Of a stretch of 64,000 nt of DNA, positions 58,120-64,000 are shown one piece after another. The number at the start of each line of letters is the position of its first letter. The first letter of the stretch is position 1. The notes under the pieces are model-generated. The model saw only the letters and a list, made by a program, of their open reading frames with translations. It was not told where the DNA came from and did not search any database. Source of the stretch: Devosia sp. FJ2-5-3 (GTDB lineage: Bacteria; Pseudomonadota; Alphaproteobacteria; Rhizobiales; Devosiaceae); contig NZ_CP104007.1 of the NCBI RefSeq assembly GCF_029201545.1, forward strand, positions 2,142,501 through 2,206,500, in the 5' to 3' direction. A program made the position numbers and the translations under genes.

Positions 58120-58461
58120 ATGTTCAAGATGGATTTGTCAATGATGGAGGAGAATGCCGAAAGGGCATCTCAGCTGCTGACAGCCATGTCCAATCCCAAG
58201 CGCCTGATGATCCTGTGCAATCTGCTCGACCGAGAAATGAGCGTCAACGAGATCGCTGAACATGTGGAGCTGGCACAATCGCCTCTCTCCCAGCATCTTT
58301 CCAAGCTGCGTGCATGGGGCTTTGTTCGGACACGGCGCGATGGCCAGCAGATTCACTATAGCCTTGCGTCGGACGAAGTGCGGGAAATACTCAAGACGCT
58401 CTATAGTCTCTATTGCGTCCCGGGCATGATCTCTGGGTCTGATTCTTCGGCTCGAAAATAG
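58120..58461 (+). CDS. bigR: ArsR-family persulfide-sensing repressor (BigR/SqrR type)
   Basis: A 113-residue winged-helix repressor: LLTAMSNPKRLMILCNLLDREMSVNEIAEHVELAQSPLSQHLSKLRAWGFVRTRRDGQQIHYSL. Two cysteines, Cys33 (RLMILCNLL) and Cys99 (SLYCVPG), are 66 residues apart, exactly the spacing of the persulfide-sensing pair of BigR and SqrR. This fits its divergent sulfur-oxidation operon. Sulfane sulfur should bridge the thiols and release DNA. It lies 18 bases before the P-type ATPase gene, so that gene is likely in the same regulon. Confidence 0.93.
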   Translation: MFKMDLSMMEENAERASQLLTAMSNPKRLMILCNLLDREMSVNEIAEHVELAQSPLSQHLSKLRAWGFVRTRRDGQQIHYSLASDEVREILKTLYSLYCVPGMISGSDSSARK

Positions 58462-58479
58462 TTTACTGGAACGGTCGAC

Positions 58480-60345
58480 ATGCCCAACCAGATGCAGGAC
58501 CGGATGAACACTTCGCTGCTTGGCGTTGCGCTGGCAGGATTAAGCGGTGGCCTCCTCGCGCTCGTGCTCGACCACTCGGAACTCGCTACGGTTATCTGGA
58601 TTGTCGGGGTGGTGCCGGTTCTTCTCGCTCTGGTCGTCGAGATTGTCCGCAGCCTTGCCCGGGGAGAAGTTGGCCTCGACATCGTGGCGGCCCTGTCCAT
58701 GTCGGCCGCCCTCCTTTTCGGGGAAACGCTCGCTGCTGCAGTTGTCGCTCTGATGTATTCGGGTGGCACCTTCCTCGAAAGCTTTGCGGAGGGGCGGGCC
58801 AGGAGAGCGATGAGCGATCTGCTCTCACGAGTGCCGCGGACAGCCACCCGATACAGGAATGGTGGTCTTGAAGACGTCGAACTCGACGAGATCGATGTCG
58901 GCGATCTTCTGCTGATCCGGCAGGGTGACGTGGCTCCGGTCGACGGCGTGCTGCAGAGCGTCGGTGCGATGCTGGATCAGTCGGCACTGACTGGCGAGTC
59001 CCTGCCTGTTCGTCTTGCGCGCGGACAGGATGTGATGAGCGGATCGACCAATGCGGGCGATAGTTTCGACCTCAGGGCCACGCAGAAGGCAGCCGAGAGC
59101 ACCTATGCCGGCATTGTCCGTCTCGTCGAGGAGGCGCAGGCATCCAAAGCCCCTATGGCCCGGCTGGCCGACCGCTACTCTCTGCTTTTTCTCGTCGTAA
59201 CTATTGTGCTTGCGGGGGCGGCCTGGCTGTTCACCGGAGACCCCATTCGAGCGGTTGCTGTCCTCGTTGTCGCGACGCCTTGCCCTCTGATCCTGGCGGT
59301 GCCCGTTGCCCTCGTGGCCGGCATCTCGCGGGCGGCCCATTTCGGGGTGCTGATCAAAGGGGCAAAGCCGCTTGAGGCGCTGGCGCGGGTCAAGAGCCTG
59401 GTGCTCGACAAGACCGGCACTCTGACCGATGGGCGTCCGAAGATCGCGCGAATAGAAACCCTGACTGTCCTTGATCCGGACAATATCCTTCGGCTGGCAG
59501 CTTCGCTCGAGCAGGCATCCAAACATCCGATGGCGCGGGCGCTCGTGCAGGCTGCGCACGAGCGGGGACTGGTGCTCGCTGTGCCCACCAACGTGACAGA
59601 ATTACCCGGCGAGGGCCTCACAGGCCTGGTAGAGGGGAGACTGATAGCGGCCGGCGGCGCAGGATTTGTCGCCCAGCAAACCGGCGCAGTGGCCGCTGAA
59701 ACCCAAATTCTCGCCGCCGGTAGCGCATTGGTAGCTGTTGCCATCGATGGACAGCTGGTGGGTCATATCATTATGGCGGACGCATTGCGTTCGGGCACAG
59801 GGGAACTCCTGGCAGGGCTGCGCGGGCTTGGGGTGCAGCGCATCCAGTTGGCAACAGGCGACCGCAAGGCCGTGGCAGACGAGATCACAGCAGGGCTGGA
59901 TCTTGATGCCGTCCGTTCCGACCTGACGCCCCAACAGAAAGTCGCTCTGGTTGCGGCAGAGCACGCGCATGGTCCGGTGATGATGGTGGGAGACGGTGTC
60001 AACGACGCTCCTGCTCTCGCGGTGGCTGATGTCGGCGTGGCGATGGGTGCTCGCGGCGCCGCCGCCTCTGCCGAGGCCGCCGATGTCGTGCTGCTGGTCG
60101 ATCATCTCGACCGGCTCTTGCCTGGTATCGAGATCGCCCAACGCGCCCGAGGCATCGCACTCCAGAGCGTCGCCGTAGGGATTGGCCTGTCCGTGGCCGG
60201 CATGATTGCCGCGGCTTATGGTTATCTGACGCCGGTTCAGGGTGCCCTCATTCAGGAGGCAATCGACGTGGCAGTCATCTTGAATGCTCTGCGAGCGCTC
60301 AATATCCGCCCACGAAAGTCGGTAGCTTCTGCTGCGACGGCCTGA
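58480..60345 (+). CDS. Heavy-metal P1B-type ATPase with TPC motif and no N-terminal metal domain
   Basis: A 621-residue metal-pumping ATPase. TGES at residues 171-174 (actuator), TPCP at 266-269 in the metal-binding helix, DKTGTLTD from Asp310 (phosphorylation), SKHP at 347-350 and GDGVNDAPA are all intact. The membrane motif is TPC, not the CPC of copper/zinc pumps, and no CxxC metal domain precedes the first helix. The transported metal cannot be read. The gene follows the BigR-like repressor by 18 bases, so it may be induced with the sulfur genes. Alternative starts a few codons in are possible. Confidence 0.9.
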   Translation: MPNQMQDRMNTSLLGVALAGLSGGLLALVLDHSELATVIWIVGVVPVLLALVVEIVRSLARGEVGLDIVAALSMSAALLFGETLAAAVVALMYSGGTFLESFAEGRARRAMSDLLSRVPRTATRYRNGGLEDVELDEIDVGDLLLIRQGDVAPVDGVLQSVGAMLDQSALTGESLPVRLARGQDVMSGSTNAGDSFDLRATQKAAESTYAGIVRLVEEAQASKAPMARLADRYSLLFLVVTIVLAGAAWLFTGDPIRAVAVLVVATPCPLILAVPVALVAGISRAAHFGVLIKGAKPLEALARVKSLVLDKTGTLTDGRPKIARIETLTVLDPDNILRLAASLEQASKHPMARALVQAAHERGLVLAVPTNVTELPGEGLTGLVEGRLIAAGGAGFVAQQTGAVAAETQILAAGSALVAVAIDGQLVGHIIMADALRSGTGELLAGLRGLGVQRIQLATGDRKAVADEITAGLDLDAVRSDLTPQQKVALVAAEHAHGPVMMVGDGVNDAPALAVADVGVAMGARGAAASAEAADVVLLVDHLDRLLPGIEIAQRARGIALQSVAVGIGLSVAGMIAAAYGYLTPVQGALIQEAIDVAVILNALRALNIRPRKSVASAATA

Positions 60346-60679
60346 TGCCTTTCAGCGACGCCGCTTAGTCGATACCGCGAGGATCACTCTAACGGCGATC
60401 TCAGCCCGCAACATGAGAAAGACCAGCGAGACCGTGTAGGGGTTCGACCTCGCGGGTCATGGAGCGCTTCGCCGAGGGCTAAAAGCGTTCCGACGGAATC
60501 CTCAGCGTTAGTTTTTAGTGGCCTATGAGCGGCCAATATACTGTCATTGACGGCGGAAAACGATGATGGGGGGCGCGGTACGCTTGCCGCGCCCTCGAGT
60601 GGCCGCTTTGCATGAGGCTTAAGCGCCGCCGGGACACTGGTGGACTGACAAGTCCTGCTAGGCGCTTAGGAACATGCTC
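60346..60679. other. Gap between P-type ATPase and nucleoside hydrolase
   Basis: About 330 bases between two converging genes, no gene seen. A perfect 8-bp hairpin GGGCGCGG / CCGCGCCC (60571-60578 with 60587-60594) and an 8-bp repeat TAAGCGCC / GGCGCTTA (60620-60627 with 60661-60668) could end transcription from either side. Neither has a T-tract. Confidence 0.5.
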
Positions 60680-61585
60680 CTATCCGAAATTGGCCAGATC
60701 CTGCACGCCGCGGTGGAAGCGGGCGAGCTTGGCGTAAAAATCTTCGAGAATGTAGCGGATGTCGATCGAGTCATAGACCTTGATCGGACGGTTCTGCCCA
60801 TTGTGTATGTAATGCATGTGCGGGCTGAACTCGGGAGCAGGGCGCCACTCGTAGGTGCCGCCCATCGGGTTGAGGATCACCGACAGCGATGGTGTATCGC
60901 CGAGCGAACGGTGCTCGATCGGGCCCTGATGGACGCGAAGGTTCCAGTCGATCAGCTGGTCTACGAGATATTTGCCGATCGGGCCCTTGTCCTCGCAGCG
61001 CTCCTGCAATTCGGCATAGCTCACCGACATCATACGATAGACGGTGGACGGGATCTGCCAGACCTGAACGTTTGAGCGCATCACCACATTGGCGGCGGCA
61101 ATGTCGTTCATCAGGTTGAATTCGCGACCGCCCGAGGGCCAGACGCCGCCGCCGATCCAGACGCAGATAACATTGCGCTCGTTGAGCCGAGGCTCCATCA
61201 GAATGGCCGAGGCCATGTCGGTCAGCGGGCCGAGGAAGGCAACATAGAGCGGACGGTCGTCGTCCTTCATCGCCTCGTCGATGATCATCTGGGCGCCGGG
61301 CGAGGGCACGGCGGTCTGCTCATCCGGCAGGGCTTTTGGTGCGCCATTGGCGACCGGGATGCGGCCTTCGAGGTCCATCAGCTTGAGCAGATGATCGATC
61401 TCGACGCGGCTGTCCTCCATTGAGGTCTTCGAGCGGTGATCGCCGAAATGGGCGGCGATGATGCCGTGGAAGTCGAAGGTCGGGGTCAGGAGCGCATGAA
61501 CGATGGTGAACTGGTCGTCAGCTTCGTTCTTGGCGTCTGTGTTGAGGATCAGACGGGCGCGTTTTTCGCGGGGAAGACTGGTCAT
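60680..61585 (-). CDS. Nucleoside hydrolase (inosine/uridine-preferring type)
   Basis: A 301-residue N-ribohydrolase. LILNTDAKNEADDQFTIVHALL opens it; the calcium-binding D-x-D-x-x-x-D-D of the family is changed here to NTDAKNEADD. GPLTDMASAI, WIGGGVWPSGGREFNLMNDIAAANVV and a late H residue complete the site. It cleaves a nucleoside to base and ribose. It overlaps the TIM-barrel gene by four bases and is the last gene of the operon. Confidence 0.87.
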   Translation of the reverse strand: MTSLPREKRARLILNTDAKNEADDQFTIVHALLTPTFDFHGIIAAHFGDHRSKTSMEDSRVEIDHLLKLMDLEGRIPVANGAPKALPDEQTAVPSPGAQMIIDEAMKDDDRPLYVAFLGPLTDMASAILMEPRLNERNVICVWIGGGVWPSGGREFNLMNDIAAANVVMRSNVQVWQIPSTVYRMMSVSYAELQERCEDKGPIGKYLVDQLIDWNLRVHQGPIEHRSLGDTPSLSVILNPMGGTYEWRPAPEFSPHMHYIHNGQNRPIKVYDSIDIRYILEDFYAKLARFHRGVQDLANFG

Positions 61586-62574
61586 TCCTGCTCTCCAAGT
61601 GCGCCGAAGAGGGCCTTCTGCGCGATTTTCATGGCGCCGATGGCGTCGTGGCGGCTCTGGGCTTCCTGCAGGGCGTCGAAGTCCAGTCGATCAAGACCCT
61701 TTGCGGCGGCCTTGAGGAAATCGATGGCATGGGTCGCGGTGGCGACGCTGTCCTCGCGGAACGGGAACTGGTCGAGCTGCCAGACGCCTTCCCACTTGTT
61801 CTTCTTGAGCACGTAGAAGAACTCGAAGAGCTCGAGCGGGTGGAGGCTGCCGGCGACGAGATCGTCGTCCCAAGCGCGATAATTGTCGTTCACGTCCATG
61901 CCGAAAAGACGGCCGTGATCGATGGCAAGCTGGGCCGAGTCAGCCGCCGATTCCCCACCCATGATGGCGTGGCCGAAGTCGAGCAGGATGCCGACGTTCG
62001 GCAGGCCGATCTTCTCGATGCCCAGAATGGTGCGGGCGACCGAACCAAAGCTCATGCGCACGCGAGGCTCGCGCGGCTTGTATTCGATGACGAATTTGAG
62101 GTCCGGATTTTCCGATGCGAGCTGGCCGACGCCGTCGAGCGAACGCTGCCACTGGGTCGAATAATCGACCTGGAAGGGATAGTCCCAGCCGTCCTGGCCG
62201 GGCCACAGCTTGACGTAGTCGGCCTTGTGGAAGCGGACCACGTCGCAGGCGGCGGTGATGAGCTCATGCGCCTTGCGGCGGATACCGGCGTCCGGGTTGG
62301 TGAACGCGCCCTTGACGAAGTCGCGGGTATAGATTTCCGGCGTAATGCCGATGACCGACAGATTGTTGCGATCGAGCGCCGTCTTGATCTGGGCGTCGGA
62401 GAACTCGCCGCCAAAATAGGGCCAGTTGAGATCGACGACCGAAAGGTCCTTCACCTGGCCGGCAATGTCGATAGCCTCGATGATGTTGCGCGGCAGGCCG
62501 TAGCCGTCGGTGGCATAGCGGTCGAGGTAAGTGGCAAAGTGCCAGATACCGGCGCCGAAGCGGGGTGTGGTCAT
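61582..62574 (-). CDS. Sugar-phosphate isomerase/epimerase-like TIM barrel protein
   Basis: A 330-residue xylose-isomerase-like TIM barrel. RFGAGIWHFATYLDRYATDGYG is the N-terminus. VIEYKPREPRVRMSF carries a metal-type Glu, GILLDFGHAIMGGES the Asp/His pair, and GMDVNDNYRAWDDDL the next acid. Such proteins isomerise or epimerise keto sugars. Flanked by a nucleoside hydrolase and an FGGY kinase, it would rearrange the sugar between cleavage and phosphorylation (inference). Overlaps both neighbours by four bases. Confidence 0.88.
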   Translation of the reverse strand: MTTPRFGAGIWHFATYLDRYATDGYGLPRNIIEAIDIAGQVKDLSVVDLNWPYFGGEFSDAQIKTALDRNNLSVIGITPEIYTRDFVKGAFTNPDAGIRRKAHELITAACDVVRFHKADYVKLWPGQDGWDYPFQVDYSTQWQRSLDGVGQLASENPDLKFVIEYKPREPRVRMSFGSVARTILGIEKIGLPNVGILLDFGHAIMGGESAADSAQLAIDHGRLFGMDVNDNYRAWDDDLVAGSLHPLELFEFFYVLKKNKWEGVWQLDQFPFREDSVATATHAIDFLKAAAKGLDRLDFDALQEAQSRHDAIGAMKIAQKALFGALGEQE

Positions 62575-64000
62575 GGGGTTCCTCCGGAATTCTGTAGATC
62601 GTGTTGGCCGTTTGCCAGCGTCTGCTGAATAGCGGACTGCCAGCGCTGGCGATGGTTTTTGCGCTTGTCGTCGTCCATCGCCGGGAAGAAGTGACCGGCA
62701 GCGGGCACGCCGGGCATGGAAATGCCAAGAGACGAGAAGGCGAGGGCGGCGGCGCCCAGGGCGCTCACCTCGGGCGCTGCGGCAACGGCAACCGGGCGGC
62801 CCAGAATGTCGGACTGGAACTGCATCAAGAGGCCATTGCGCGAAGCCCCGCCATCGGCGCGCAACTGGCCGAGCGCCTCGCCCATATCGGCTTCCATGGC
62901 CGAATAGACGTCCGACACCTGGAAGGCGATGGCTTCGAGGGCGGCCCGTGCCAGATGCGCCGGTTTGGTGCCGAGCGAGAGGCCGGTGATAGTGCCGCGT
63001 GCATCGGATCGCCAGTAGGGCGCGCCAAGGCCCACGAGTGCCGGCACAAAGGCCACGCCATTGCTGTCGTCAACGGTTTCGGCCAGTGCCGACAGCGCAG
63101 CCGCGTCGGCAAGGCCGAGCAGTTCGGCGGCAAAGGCGGCGGTCTGCCCGGACACCGAAATATTGCCCTCAAGCGCGTGGAACACCGTGCCACCCTGACT
63201 CCAGGCTATGGTGCTGGAAATACCATGGCTAGAGCGGACGCGGCTAGGCGTCAGCGCCATAAGCGAGGTGCCGGTGCCATAGGTAGCCTTCACGGTGCCG
63301 GGCGTGCGCACGCCATGACCGAAAAGGGCAGCGTGGGAATCGCCGATCATGGCGAGGATGGGCGTGCCGGCGGGCAGGGCGGTCGCGCCCTCGGCCGTTT
63401 CGCCAAAGCGCGTGTCGGAGAATTTCACCTCGGCGAGCATGGACTGCGGCACTTCAAAGAGCGCGCAGAGCTCTGCGTCCCAGCTCAGGGTTTCGGTGTT
63501 GAAGAGCTGCGTGCGCGAGGCATTCGAATGATCTGTCGCATGCACCGCGCCGCCGGTGAGCGACCACAACAGCCAACTATCCACCGTGCCGACCCTAAGC
63601 TCTCCCTCTTCAGCGCGAGCCCGCGCGCCGGGGGTGTTATCGAGCAACCAGGCGATCTTTGCGGCCGGGAAAAGCGGGTCGAGGGCGAGGCCGGTTCTGG
63701 CTTCGATGGTCTCGGCATGGCCTTCGGCGCGCAAGGCGTCGCACTTGGGGGCCGAGCGGCGGCATTGCCAGATGATGCAGGGGCCGATCGGTTGGCCGGT
63801 TTCGGCGTCCCAGACGACGATGGACTCGCGCTGGTTCGAAATCCCGATACCGACGATCTCGGCATCACCCGCCTTGGCGACGACTTCGGCGATGACCGCT
63901 TTCACACCATCCACCAGCGCCGTCGCCGATTGCTCAGCCCAGCCGGGTTGCGGATAGGTGACGATGTTCGGCACCGACGCCTGGTGGTGCACAGTTCCGG
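62571..64000 (-). CDS. FGGY-family carbohydrate kinase (5' end outside window)
   Basis: The last 476 residues of an FGGY kinase are visible; the frame stays open to the edge (GTVHHQASVPNIVTYPQPGWAEQ), so the N-terminal DxGT ATP-binding part lies beyond 64000. GISNQRESIVVWDAETGQPIGPCIIWQCRR, GTVDSWLLWSLTGG, TYGTGTSLMAL, ALEGNISVSGQTAAF and LRADGGASRNGLLMQFQSDILGRPV are family motifs. Members phosphorylate glycerol, xylulose, ribulose and other sugars. Substrate not determined; the operon points to a sugar released from a nucleoside or related compound. Confidence 0.93.
   Translation of the reverse strand, partial: GTVHHQASVPNIVTYPQPGWAEQSATALVDGVKAVIAEVVAKAGDAEIVGIGISNQRESIVVWDAETGQPIGPCIIWQCRRSAPKCDALRAEGHAETIEARTGLALDPLFPAAKIAWLLDNTPGARARAEEGELRVGTVDSWLLWSLTGGAVHATDHSNASRTQLFNTETLSWDAELCALFEVPQSMLAEVKFSDTRFGETAEGATALPAGTPILAMIGDSHAALFGHGVRTPGTVKATYGTGTSLMALTPSRVRSSHGISSTIAWSQGGTVFHALEGNISVSGQTAAFAAELLGLADAAALSALAETVDDSNGVAFVPALVGLGAPYWRSDARGTITGLSLGTKPAHLARAALEAIAFQVSDVYSAMEADMGEALGQLRADGGASRNGLLMQFQSDILGRPVAVAAAPEVSALGAAALAFSSLGISMPGVPAAGHFFPAMDDDKRKNHRQRWQSAIQQTLANGQHDLQNSGGTP

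Noticed and set aside
60421..60460. A GGTTCGACC-like segment as a tRNA T-arm
   Set aside because: No matching acceptor or anticodon stems were found around it.

Overview
The window looks like chromosomal DNA of an alphaproteobacterium of the Hyphomicrobiales (Rhizobiales), most likely Devosia or a close relative. The evidence is high GC content, the block order peptidyl-prolyl isomerase-trpE-trpG-trpD-trpC-moaC-moeA-lexA, tpiA-secG-pyrG, and rlpA-dacA-tmk-holB-metG-tatD-metallo-hydrolase. Alpha-type LexA boxes (GTTC-N7-GTTC) and a BigR-type persulfide sensor agree with this. The genus is an inference from protein style and synteny. No rRNA, tRNA, CRISPR array, prophage or insertion sequence was found.

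Left half (1-37 kb) is mostly housekeeping. It opens with the end of a sugar-acid dehydratase and a 1 kb gene-free stretch full of palindromic repeats. Then come an NTF2-like gene, lexA with a twin operator, and the long minus-strand operon for tryptophan and molybdenum-cofactor synthesis. tpiA, secG, pyrG, an acetyltransferase, DUF4169, an MHS-type transporter, eno and aqpZ follow on the plus strand. A chromosomal rifampin ADP-ribosyltransferase (arr), amn, folD and metH come next. After those come cell-wall genes (rlpA, dacA) and the tightly overlapped tmk-holB-metG-tatD-hydrolase operon. Five copies of a GTCATTCCCGCG...CGCGGGAATGAC element are scattered here, one inside the trp operon.

Right half (36.6-64 kb) is accessory and catabolic. 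(a) 36.7-46.7 kb: a GntR regulator, creatininase-family hydrolase and short-chain dehydrogenase diverge from an isoaspartyl peptidase/asparaginase and a NicX-like protein. A complete oligopeptide/dipeptide-type ABC importer faces them. Together they suggest uptake and breakdown of an unidentified amide or N-heterocyclic compound; this is the best candidate for an undescribed system. (b) 47-53 kb: a ugpBAEC glycerol-3-phosphate/glycerophosphodiester importer with a GDPD phosphodiesterase and a DeoR/GlpR repressor, plus two GlpR-like operators upstream of ugpB. (c) 53.5-60.3 kb: a sulfur/persulfide module of thioredoxin TrxC, SulP transporter, DUF442 sulfurtransferase, persulfide-dioxygenase-like metallo-hydrolase and two YeeE/YedE half transporters. 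It lies divergent to a BigR-like repressor followed by a P1B ATPase with a TPC metal motif. (d) 60.7-64 kb: a nucleoside hydrolase, a TIM-barrel isomerase/epimerase and the truncated start of an FGGY kinase operon.

Functions were assigned by reading motifs and recalling family sequences. No database search was run, so substrate-level statements are inferences.
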